Positions 45,289 to 56,419 of a stretch of 64,000 bases of DNA are shown here, in pieces (position 1 is the first letter of the stretch; each line of letters opens with the position of its first letter). A program made the translations under genes and the position numbers. Source of the DNA: Coleophoma eucalyptorum (lineage: Eukaryota; Ascomycota; Leotiomycetes; Helotiales; Dermateaceae). The DNA is taken from NCBI GenBank assembly GCA_026120035.1, contig JALRME010000019.1, positions 310,001 to 374,000 of the forward strand, read 5' to 3'. A model generated the notes under the pieces. That model saw nothing but the letters and a program-made list of their open reading frames with translations. It ran no database searches and was not told the DNA's origin.

Positions 45289-46269
45289 ACTCTCATTTTG
45301 ATCACATAATTTTCCTTCAAATTCAGGTCTTGATATTGCACAGCATGGAACGGAAACGGAGTTGTATATGCACAGCTGTCCTCTCATTCAGCATTTCTTT
45401 ATCATATACCAACTCGACAGAGCTTACTAGCATTTACTGCTTTGGTCTCATTTGTTATCGTTCTCTCTTCCTTGTCTTGCATCAAACAGCATTGGGAAAA
45501 AGCCTGGCAGCATGGATTTTTCATATCTTTTTCTTTTTGCATGGGCCGGTACCATAGCCCTTTTCATAATGGTGTGAAAACGTGGTCATTGGGAAGAGGT
45601 GCAGGGTGACTGTTTAGGAAAGCAGCGTGGCGTTTTTATCCCTTTTCCCGAAATATCCCGTGGTAGCGTTGTGGTTGGATGGGTGGTCCTTTCTTTCATT
45701 GGACAAGGAGGTTTTAGAGGTGTAGGCGGTTTTGTGTTGGTGTTGGGCGTAGTATGACCTAGGGGTACTTTTTGTATTTATGCATTGCAGGTGTGTTGTT
45801 TTTTCTCTTAGCTTGATGGACATGTTTGTCTTGAAGGCTGGGGAGGGGTTCTTGTTTATTAGTTATTATTGCCTACAGGCATAGTATCATCATCGCAAAG
45901 CAAAGAGAAAGTTCGAGAATCTACTTAGGCTTCCCTTCTGATGCTTGAGTGCTTTGCCATAAACTCTCTTAAGTGACTCAATTAAGGGTTGAGAATAGCT
46001 ACTAGCAGTAGTAGAAAGTTCGAATTATTTTAGGTAAGCAAGATACCTAAGTATGTAACATAAGTAGGTAGTGGTAAGCAAATACAGACTCCTCAACCCT
46101 TCCTTCTCTGCGGTACCTTTTCTGGGCACTAGCAAATATTTTCTATCCTTCATAAACCATTTCTTCTGCCATCTCAAAGCGCGTTACTCCCTTGTCTCAT
46201 AGCGACAGCGCAAAAAAACAAAACATACCATGAAAAATCCCCAAGCGAAAGTAAACACAGAAAAGAAAG
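45289..46269. other. convergent intergenic region, NIMA / REC8
   Basis: 3' flanks of both genes over about 1 kb. No open frame with family signal. Confidence 0.5.
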
Positions 46270-48824
46270 TTAAGCGAGGCCTGCAACAACACCAATCCTA
46301 ATCTCACCCTCCAACTCTCCTTTTCCATCGGCTGCGTCAAACTGCTTCACCCAGACTCGCCGTCTCGTAGCCAAGTTTAAAACATGATAGAACGCTTGCG
46401 CAGCTACAATCCGCGAGTTTTCAACTGGGTCAAAGAGTTTTTCAAAACTAACATACTGTTCTTCCTCTCCTGCTGCTTGAAGTTCATCTTCATCTGGATC
46501 TATATCCAGGTGGTCAGACTTCTCAAAGATTGAATTTCGTACATATTCGAAGAAATTGTTCGATTCTTTATCTAGTGCTGAGCGCATCCACTGAGAGGAT
46601 GCAGCTGTTTGAGTGTCGACGCCTGCGGCGGCACCGAAGAGTTCGAATTCTTGCTCCTGCAAGCCTTGGGCTTGGAACGGGTTGTAGTTCCGAAGAACTG
46701 CATCACTAGATTGGTTGATGCTTTCTGCTTCAAAGCTGCGGCCGAGCTGTATGGGTTTAATTAGTCAATTCATCTTCCTTCTAAATGTAGAAAGACCAAG
46801 GGAAAGAAGGAAGACGTGACCCACTTGAATAGGCAAACTCTCATCCTGCAACAAGCTGAAATTCTCCAGCTCACCAGGGATATTCGACCCTCGACCGATC
46901 AAAGGCGAGGAAGGAATGATTGACCTTCGTCCTCCTACGCCTAGCGAACTAGCAACCTGAGAACCGGGTCCTGCAATGCTTGATGATTGACCCCGCTGAT
47001 GTGAATGTAGAGATGCGGACATGTTCCAAGGCATGGCTAACGAAGGGGGGTGGTCTTCAAGTGCAGAGGGTGCGTCTCTTCCGATCTCAATACCACTACT
47101 GTCCTCGTTACCTCCTAGCATGGCACCATCTCCGTCTTGAAAGGACATATTTATGCCTCGGCCGAGCTGTTCTTCCTCTTGACGAGCTCGTACGCGCCTG
47201 GTTTCACCATCATTGACACTGGAGGTTATATCGTCCAAAGAACGTTTGACACCTCTACCTGCCGAGACTTTCAAGCTGTTGGAATTTCCAGTAAGGCTCT
47301 CGAGGAGTGCGTGGCCTGAGAACATATCTGCGAGGGGGCCTTGCAGTCTCAAGAAACCAGTACCATTCCCAACACCACCTAGCCCACTGCCCCAAACATA
47401 CTGATAAGCAGTCTTCTTCGCATGTTTGCTCCTCTGGTGCGCTTCCCGATCTCTAACCGCCTTAGCCATGTTATCGAGATAATCATTTTGCCACGATCTA
47501 AGATCCGCATTGCGATATTCCAACTGCTGATCAACAGGCAAAAGTTTAGCCCTCTTTGGCCTCCGAGCTCGCTGTGGCGCTTCTGCACTGCTCTCGGAGG
47601 AAGAAGGCAATGGAGAGAGTGTTAGGCGAATACCATGGCCACCTGATGGTGCGTCGAAATCCACATCAGACATGCCTGGGAAAGGGGTAGCATCTGGGAG
47701 GATCTGGATGTCGTCGTCGTGATGCATCATGATGAAGTCGCCATCTATATCTACTAGTGGGTTATTGAATCCGGCGACGGCATCCTGGTGTTCTTTCCGT
47801 ACATGCTCACTCGCCGCAGAATCACTTCCCAACCTACCTGGTATCGCTAGGCCGGCTTTACGACGTACTTGCAAATCTTCCTCTGTGACATCGTGCATAA
47901 TTCCATCTTCGCCAATGACGAAGTCAAGATTTAGCTCTTCGAACATGTTCTGCTCCTCATTTGGGAACAGCCGGCCCATGGTGACAAAATGTTTTCCTGT
48001 TGAGGGCTCGCCGAACGGGTCTTCAGGCGGTAGCAGGTGGGAACCTACGCCGAAGTTGCTAGACGACGGAAGACTAATGCCAGGCAGAGAGGCAGAGCGT
48101 TGAGAAATAGAGATATTTGAAAGATAACCAGTGCCCGGTGACATCAGGGATTGCTGAGAGCCGCCAATACCTGCAATTTCGCGTTCCAGTTGGCCGAGGT
48201 CAAAGTTGAATGGTGGAATCTCCATGTCGAGAACGAATGCTGGATCATCCGTAAGGATGAGTTGATTAGGACTAAAAGGTCAGCATTGCGCGAAGTACCC
48301 CGTGATGAAGTCCAGCGTGCGTACCGAGCCTTGCCAGCTCCAGGATCAAGCCCATTGCTGCTTGATATCTTCATCAAGGCCCGTATGGTATTCTGGGCCG
48401 TCTGCGTATCAGTAAGGACGTATCCGACCTGTTGAGAATAAACTCTGGAGACACCATATCTTGAGAATGTGTAAGTACCAATAGTCACCTCATCCATCAA
48501 AGCTGTGTTGGGCTTACAGAAGGTTGCCTTGAGCCGAAGAGCCAAAGGCGCCTCTGGCTCCATGATGGTTTCGCAGGCTTTCTGAACATTGACATTAAGA
48601 ATTGCCTTGCGCGTTACTTTTTTCGCGCTGGATTTCTCCCCTAGGGTTGCGACCAGCCTGAGTAGGTTCTACTTAGCCAGTCTGCAGGTAAAAGAATGTG
48701 ACGGTGAAGAGCGTACCACACGGTAGAAACGCCATACTTGCGGTTAGTCAAAACTAGTAAACATCAGTTTTTGATTCAATATTGGTCTTGAAGCAAGTAC
48801 CATACTCTCATGGCTGTAGAACAT
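46270..48824 (-). CDS. REC8: meiotic cohesin kleisin Rec8
   Basis: Five exons (minus): 48824-48806, 48753-48717, 48657-48325, 48271-46825, 46746-46270; 770 residues if exon 3 is read through. The N-terminus MFYSHEILTNRKYGVSTVWL, then VATLGEKSSAKKVTRK and EAPLALRLKATF, is the Rec8/Rad21 Smc3-binding domain. YGVSRVYSQQVGYVLTDTQ follows after an unexpected 20-residue segment. The middle is acidic and disordered. The C-terminal winged helix (about 650-770) has NNFFEYVRNSIFEK, YVSFEKLFD and SRIVAAQAFYHVLNLATR, which contacts Smc1. Wording is closer to Rec8 than to Rad21/Scc1. Rec8 holds sister chromatids in meiosis and is cut by separase. Oddity: the 20-residue segment looks like an intron, but splicing it would shift the frame, which suggests a one-base error or mutation, or a truly retained segment. 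Confidence 0.9.
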
Positions 48825-49648
48825 CTTGACAACTTCACAGCTGAAGTCCGCGTTGGTTTTCCTTCCCGTATGCGCCAATAGGTTGCTTCAATATACGCGT
48901 AATGACTTGTAAATGATTGAATTACTCAGTAGGTCTTAAACAGAGGGATTATGATGGAAATATAAACGTGGGCGGTTATTTTGAAGGTGTTGGAAAGTAG
49001 AGGGTATTCAGCCAGAGACGCGACTGAGATGTATCCGAAGTAGGGGAGGGCAGGTCGCCACCACGCAGAGAGGAGTAATATTCCGCATAACCTCACGAAA
49101 AGCCAAGCCCAAAGTTTTTGGGATAGACTGACTCATTCAGATCTAGGAGCACTGTAAACTTCAGATTTTCTCTGGAATTAGGAGCCAATAACGGAATTGG
49201 ATCAATTCGAAAAGCATCAACAAGCAAAGTTAAGCATAGACATGTCAACTGTATACTTTCACATCCACTTAGATAACTAGTATTGTGTCATGTACAAATG
49301 AGAAGATTCTATTTTGGAATACTAATTCCTAATTATTTCTGTGTCTTCACGCAGAATCTGATACAGCTGGTAGCTATGGATGAGTTGCCCCGCCCCAAAA
49401 ACGCCGTCCCATGTCTGATGCTTGCGGATAACGCTCTACAACTCTCAACGAATGCTGCGAAAACGATATGCTCAACAACACGCAGATTACCACGCTCACA
49501 CTGTGAGTAGTAACGTAATGTTTACCCAACGCCTTGCAAAACGAGTCCATTCCCACACATGTATTGGTGTACTGCTGTGTCCTTGTGTCCCCCGGCCCTT
49601 CCAGCCTCCCATATATTTCATAATTCGTAATGATTCATTTCATTGACC
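48825..49648. promoter_or_regulatory. REC8 upstream region and 3' flank of the TRP/Flc-like gene
   Basis: No gene seen. The right side, before the stop codon at 49649, is probably 3' UTR of the membrane-protein gene; the left side is the Rec8 promoter. Confidence 0.45.
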
Positions 49649-52410
49649 TTATATTGGCGCACTGGCAGCATTAGCTGCACGCTGACTAGCAAAAGCTGCC
49701 TGCTGCTCTCTTGTTGGTGTGGTTGGCCTTAAGCTACCATGAGATATTTGAGGTCGAATTATTGGAGCTGCTGGACCAGTACCATTATTTGACATCTGCA
49801 AGGAGTTGTGAGCAGTATTATTTCCACTGGCGTTTCTAGTGGCGTTCTTTGATGGTGTACTAAATGCAGAGTCTGGCTCTGCAGCCTGCTGTTGTTGCCA
49901 ATTGGTAAAGTCGCGGGATGACCAGCTTGCCCGATGCACACGTGCTCCATATGGCACACTGCTATAGCTTGAGTAGGTGCTTCTCACACTGTTTGCCCTA
50001 GTCCTATTTCCGGTTGAGAAGGTTGCTTGAGCTACTGGATGATCCATGTCCGGCAGAATATCAATGTCCTCATCCTCGATCTTCGGAGCTCGGCGCACAG
50101 TGTTGACGCTGAAATAGGGTTCTTTCGGTTCTTCGGGTACTGGCGGAGGAGGCGGTGGTAGATCAGTAGCTTTCCGATCTAAAGTCTCAAAGTACTTCAC
50201 ACGTATGCCTTCCATATTTTGCGGACTGAAATGGTCACGATTGCGGGTCAATGACATGTAGCTTGAGAATGCACCAAGTACAATCAGAATCAAGACGGCT
50301 ATGGTGAGAACGCCCTGAATGATGATGATGATGATACCAATAACGGTCGTCGGAATGCGAGCGAGGTTGAAACGGGGCAAAAATGCAATAGATAATCCAG
50401 CAGTTGCAACCTTACTTATGCCAAGCATATAGACAGCCAAGGCTGTATTTCGCGCACCTTCGAATGGATTGATGCAAATAATGGCGACGAAGGCAATAAT
50501 TTCGACAACAAAGATACCGTAAACTTGAGCGCTTGGATTTGCACTACCACCACCAATGAAGCAGGCTCTGATGAATTGGTAAATCACCCAGAATGCAAAG
50601 AACCACCACCTCGTACGGCGGTATCGTGCGGAGAGCCATCCAAAGCGTTTGTTGAAATCCTCGTCTTGGTGAACGCTCTGTCGCTCCTTATCGCCGTCAA
50701 CATAACGGATCCGAAAGAATGGTAAAGATGCTACTGTTGTTGTAGCAGCTTTGTCCGACTTAGATATTTCACTCTCTCGAACCGTAGATAGCCTTGGAAC
50801 AAGTCCTTTCTTACGCTGTAAGTGAATCCTATCGGGAGCAGACTCGTATTTGCCAAATCTCAGTCTTACGAAGCAGGCGTAAAACGCAAGGCTAAGCATT
50901 GAAACAAAAAAGATCAGAAAGATGATGACTGCTAAAGCAGTGATGCCACCATTCCCACCATTTGAAAATTGAAACAGAGTCAAAGTCATGATCATAAAGA
51001 ATCCAATCAGCATCGAACGAAGAACGATCAAGCTAATGAATTTAAGCCAATGGCTTCTGAAAAGAGCAAGACGATCTCTTTGCATTATCTTCAGGGTGCT
51101 AAAGAGCTCAAGAGACCATTTAAGTAAGACTGCCGCTGCGACCAGGATAACTACGAGAATCAAGAACCATAGAAAGCCGAGTAGGAAAGCATCTGTTGCT
51201 GGGATATTGCTCTCGGAGAGTTCGCCGGCAAAACCAGTCCAGTTTCCAGGAGTCCTTATTCCTGGGTCGATGGGGGTTCCAGCCCAGCTGTAGCTTTTCC
51301 CGGTTGTCGAGTCTGTAGCTCGTGCATAGATACGTCTGGCAATGTCATAGCCTCTCTCGATTGACTTTATACTTCTTGATGACAGGCTCAGGGATCTACC
51401 ATAAATCTGCTGTTGTAGCCCGCCGTTGTTATTCAGGACTGTAGAACCAGCGCCACCAACTTGACTGGAGTTTCCATTGGTCCCCACAAAGTGATTGATA
51501 GAATGAATCATCTTTGGCGAATAGATCATACCAGCAGACCAGGCATAATTGCTCCAAAAAGCTGCACAGACGCTGGGCCAGTTCAGGGACAACGCCCCGG
51601 AAAAGAAAATGGAATGGAAAACCTCGAAGATCACCAAGATCGGTAACGAGTGTGCGTAATGTGTGCGAATCTGTGGAATGCTGGCACCATAGATAGCGGT
51701 CGCAAATGAAGCCAGTAAAGCAATAACGGTGAAAGCTCCAAGGGTAGAGCTAACTGCTGCTGGGTGAGAGAATGTGGCCCCATTCCTCATAACAGCTTGG
51801 AAGCACCCAATCTGTGTTTGCGAAGAATTGGCAAATATCCGTAGAGTGGCAGAGCCTTCAAAATCAGGAATGACCAGAGCAATAGGAGGGATATTGGACA
51901 CATCCGACGTGGAAACTGGAATAATAGCCTCTGCAGAGATCGGGACGCTACTGTTCATAGGACACAAACTCCCAATATTTGCGTTGCAAGGATTGAACGT
52001 CAAATCGAAACGATCTTCTCCGTAGGCGTCGACTGAGATGTATACTTGTCGCAGCGTTAGTAAATGCGGGATTTCTGCTAAAGCTAATACATACGCATTG
52101 TAGACTCATTCTTCAAGTTCGTTGATCCTGCTAAATGGAACAATACAGTCATATTATCCGCATAATACGCGGCATCGAAACTTGTCACATTGAGCAAGCT
52201 CTGTCCTCCCATACAGTCTCCGAAGTTGCCGGTGTAGAGAGCTGGGAATCTGCTGTCCAACAGGGTCCTCGTCACTCCATTCGCATCTGTCCCCTTGATA
52301 TAGACCGGATTTGAATCAGCGTATACTGTAGGTATGATTACATTAAATATTGCTAGTATGGAGAAGAGCGTTGCAGCCCATGATGGTGCAGCGGAGGAAA
52401 TCCGTGCCAT
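49649..52410 (-). CDS. TRP-like / flavin-carrier (Flc/Pkd2 type) membrane protein
   Basis: Two exons (minus): 52410-52095 and 52044-49649; 903 residues. A signal peptide covers about 1-31 (AAPSWAATLFSILAIFNVII up to VYADS). A luminal ML-like domain follows, with cysteines (GNFGDCMGGQSLLNVTSFD, FNPCNANIGSLCPMNSS and QIGCFQAVMRNG). Then come about nine membrane segments, among them FTVIALLASFATAIYGASIP, LPILVIFEVFHSIFFSGALS, and the FLLGFLWFLILVVILVAAAV block. The C-terminal cytosolic tail of about 200 residues is Pro/Ser/Asn-rich. Families with this plan are yeast Flc1-3 (ER FAD transport, calcium, cell-wall integrity) and fission yeast Pkd2. The exact transported species is not settled, so I give no symbol. 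Confidence 0.92.
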
Positions 52411-53927
52411 ATTCGATCTATTCGGGGAGGTGTATCGCCGGCGAGATTTGGAATTATGTACCTTCTCAGTATGCTTAAATCTAGCTACTGAGTTGGAGGT
52501 GGATAGGGCGGGGAATTATTGTCGTATCGTTTGGGCTCGCGATTCATAAACCGTGGTGACGTGAAGGTACGGGTAGATCGGGCACGAATTGTATCAAGTG
52601 CTCAAGTTTACGCGGCCTCTGCTTCGGGCTCCGGATGAACAATCGAAGGATCGAGGTTCCAAGGTAAACAGCTTGTCCCGGGATATATGAAGCTCCACGA
52701 GGAAGTGTGAATGTTGTGATGAATGCTAGTAAAGTTCCAGCCGGAATGGAGCTACTACTTTATCTCGATATCAGCTCGCATACGGAGTGCAGGCGATTAG
52801 TTGGCATTCTCCAAAAGACCAACGGGTTTGAGCAGTGGCAGGAAAGTTATAGACAGCACCGACGACGAGGTATTAGGTAGGAACAGAGACACAAACGAGT
52901 GTTTCGTGAAGAGCGAGAGAGAAGACGGATGTGGATGGGGAAGAGGTGATGAGTAAGTGCGTGAGTGAGTGATGAACGAGCGATACGACAGCAAAGGTAG
53001 TGGAAGCCAAAGAGTGGAGCGAGATTAGGAAGCTCTTTGTTGTCGGGAGGCCGGACCTTGCAGATGGTTGGATGGCGGTGGGTTTGGCGTGGGCGATCGA
53101 TAATATGGTTCCAGTTCCGGATTTTGGCAGGGGCAGAAATGCAATCTTCATCTCTAGTGCTGCCGCAAGACACTACTCCGAACACCACCACATGAAGCCA
53201 AGCCGAACCAAAAGCATATTACGGTGTGTTAAGGCAGGATGAGGTAGCTAGGTTGGGTTCCTGCTGTTTATCACACCGCCGCAAGACTGGCCAACCCTCC
53301 ACCATCCTCTGGCCGAGCTACAATAATAATGGGCAGACATGCAGTGCTTCGTCCGAATCTTGCAGTTCAATTAATACCACGAATCATTCCCCAGCGGGAT
53401 GTCTGGCTCTCTACCCTGGCAATCTTGTCACTTCTAGCCTCCATACCCGCTCTCGGTAGGGGTCCTTGATACCGCGCAAGGATCGCCAGCATCGAGACTC
53501 GTAAAAACGGTTGCTCCCTGGCTCCACGCGCAAGGGCTTCGGGACGTCTGGAAACCAACGACCGTCATCAGCTTGCTATTAAAAGCATTACCCAGCGCGC
53601 GCGCGCTTCGAAGGAATAATTCGCCCTTAGGTGAGGTAAGGTAGATCTCGCCATGAACCATTCTTCACGCTACAGGACTATGGTCGATAAAAACTAGCCG
53701 GGGTGAGTGTATTTCAAAGGGCCAGGTCTGAGCAGAGGCCACTGGGCTTCGAGCGCACGATTGGAATTCTACTATTTGTTCACCAACAAGGACCGCTTCT
53801 GCCAATGAAAGCGCAAACTTGTGTCGCCAATACTGGTACGAATAAGTGTGTGCGCACTACTCGCCACTGTACCCGCCATAATCTTTCTTTCTTTCTTTCC
53901 AACCCCCGGTACTTGCAGCAGCTCGCA

Positions 53928-54022
53928 AGACACAAAGACCGTAAGACTCAAGAGTGTAAGACTTTAAGACTCCCAAGACTGAAGTCACTAAGACTCCAAG
54001 ACAGTCCAAGACTCAAATACTT
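53928..54022. repeat. imperfect AAGACT-type repeat cluster
   Basis: About ten scattered copies of AAGACT/AAGACTC/CAAGAC within 95 bases (for example GTAAGACTCAAGAGTGTAAG, then ACTCCCAAGACTGAAG, then CTAAGACTCCAAGACAG). Non-coding and degenerate. Confidence 0.7.
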
Positions 54023-55045
54023 GAAAGTCAAAGTGCCAAGAGATACCCGCCCACTCCAGGTGCTTCCCCAGCTGACTTTAAATCCTTCCCAACGGCACAG
54101 TCGAAGATCCAGAATTTATAGATATTACCGAGGGCCCAGCGTGACAAAACCCCGTATTAGACTCTATTTTGCACATGCAAAAGTCTTAACTAAACGCATG
54201 GGATACACAAGGCTATGCAGGAGTAGATACCGTGTACAGTAGATAGCATTCCGTCTAAAGTTTATCGTTTACCATGAAAGACATCCATTCAGCAAAGAAT
54301 CTTCCTCCGTCGCGTTCTGCCTATGAAAATCGACAACTGCATTATTCTGCCGGCAGGACTGCAACCGTAACCTTATTACCCACACAAATCGCGGAAAGAA
54401 GAAAGGTCTAATATGTCTGATGATGAGGTGTTTCTAGCCTCCCGCAGCCACTTTTCAAAGCTAAATACTCTAGCTGCAAGATGGTGTTGAAGCTTTCAGT
54501 CATCGATGTCGACATTTGACTTCAGATACCGGTTTTACAGGAACGGGCGAGCAGAAGAGATACACAAGTGAGCAGTGGAAGGTGGGCTGCAGACTCGCAA
54601 CTGCAAGACCAGCTGCTCACATGCGCACAACGCCATCGTTCTAAAGTATCTGTTCACAGCATCTGTGCATCCTCTCGGGGCTTCAAGCCACCACGCCGTG
54701 GCAACAACCTCTCGCAGCAATGGTGCAGCTTGCACACAATGCGCCTCGTAAAAAACGGCGCTTTTCATCCAAATTATGCATTTCGTCATCAAAGCACTAA
54801 TGCAACCAACTCCCAAGATTTTTGGAGCTCTGGGCAATTGCCGCCACATCCACAAACCAACCTCGCACCAAGAATAAGCACAGTACGGGAACCTTGCAAC
54901 ACGGACCAAAGTGTCAAATGCTCGTGCAAAGCACCGCTTTGTTATGATTCACGAAGCTAGTTAGTCACTGGTAGTAGTTCATGGCTCTCTGCCCAGTTGT
55001 CATGGTTTCAAGGATTGGACTATCCAAAACTCTCTGTTGTGGCTG

Positions 55046-55072
55046 TTGTCGTCGTCGTTGTCGTCGTTGTCA
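55046..55072. repeat. GTC/GTT triplet microsatellite
   Basis: Short tract GTCGTCGTCGTTGTCGTCGT followed by TGTC. Seen directly; no coding context. Confidence 0.7.
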
Positions 55073-56419
55073 GGCGAAAAGCATTCCAGGCACTCCCGTT
55101 GGTTGTCAAAACAAATGAGCAGATCGATCGTGATCATTGCTCTCAACTGTAGCGTCTTCACTTCACCACTTATGCTACAGAAGCGGTCGTTCCATTTTGA
55201 CTTAATCGCCACCAATGTCATACTGTGGTACTCACAATTTGGTGGGGAAGTGTGGAGATTGGGCAGAAACGAAGTGCGCTCAATCAGTAGGAGAGGTGGC
55301 TCCTTAGGTCGCTCCTTAGAAATCCCAAACCACGGTTCCGCAGTTTTCCTGCATGATATCGAGAGAAACCTACCAGCATGAAGAGTATGATGCGGTACAT
55401 TGGAAGAAGATGATTCAACGATGATCTAAACAACACATATACATGGTGATCGAAATTCCAACCATCATCGAGCAAAGACAAAACGAGTTGACTCGTCTAC
55501 AGAATTAATTATCTATGGGCCGCTGAAAAACCTCACATCAACATTGCTGATTCAATCCGAACAAAATCTGATTTCAACATTGATGGGATGCCAAGGGAAT
55601 AATCGGCTTGACTTGCAATGCAATACAAAAGCTAGTGGTAAAGTTTGAGGATGCTCCTGATCAAAGAGCAACAACTTCGGCACATGCTGCTGCATTTCAC
55701 GCTTCGCTTAGTCTCCAAACGTCTAAGACGTGTACGTATGAGGCATCTCGTTTCAACTTCAGACAAGTCACGGTTTGAGCTTCAATGCAGGGTGCCCACA
55801 AATCAGATTCTTCCAATATATGCTAATCTGTTTGGCCATGAGGCTGAAGTTACTTTTCTGTACCTGCATTAAGGCGTGGTTATCGAGGATCTTCCTGGAT
55901 AGCATCCTCCCGTTCAGATCTGAGTTTCACGGCCCTGCTTCCTTGCAGGCATCCTCGAATCAGGCACCTTTGCTCGTCCCGGCAAGGTGCCACACTGCAT
56001 GGTTCCTGACTTGTAGAGGTCAACTATTACAGGAGCTTTTTATCACATCCAAACAGTGAAGGAAAGTGGAAGCAGAATGTCTCCTCAGGATTCAGTGGGA
56101 AACGTCTTCTTATGCCCAAGATCGGCTCTACTAAATTTATCATCACTTGCGCCTGGTTTCAGACTGCCGTCAAGAATCTTCTCATATCTACTCATTGTTG
56201 CCGTCTTTCCCACCGATTTCACAGTTTCTCACCCTGTTGAACCTTCTCTCTACCTTTCTAACTTGCTCAACCTGCTCACTTGTTCCGGGAGAAGCCACCA
56301 TCTGCCTCAAGCCGATGCCTCCTAGGCCTCGTTTTCCAGGATTGTGTGCGTGAGCCAATAAGAGCATATTGTTTGTCCTGTTTGCGCCAACCGTCACGAC
56401 ATCTTTCTATCCTGTCGAG

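Larger units (their letters stand above)
52411..56419. promoter_or_regulatory. 4-kb gene-free divergent region, TRP/Flc-like / APC permease
   Basis: No supported gene. Contains the Flc-like promoter at left, an imperfect AAGACT repeat cluster at about 53928-54022, GTC/GTT triplets at 55046-55072 and a long pyrimidine-rich leader before the permease. Open frames of up to 179 codons (53703-54242) are composition artefacts from the repeat cluster. Confidence 0.5.

Noticed and set aside
53703..54242. 179-codon plus-strand frame
   Set aside because: Kept open by the AAGACT repeat cluster; the Lys/Arg/Leu-rich product has no recognisable domain.
54535..54960. Overlapping open frames of 124 and 130 codons on opposite strands
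   Set aside because: Mutual shadows in a non-coding region with no conserved residues.
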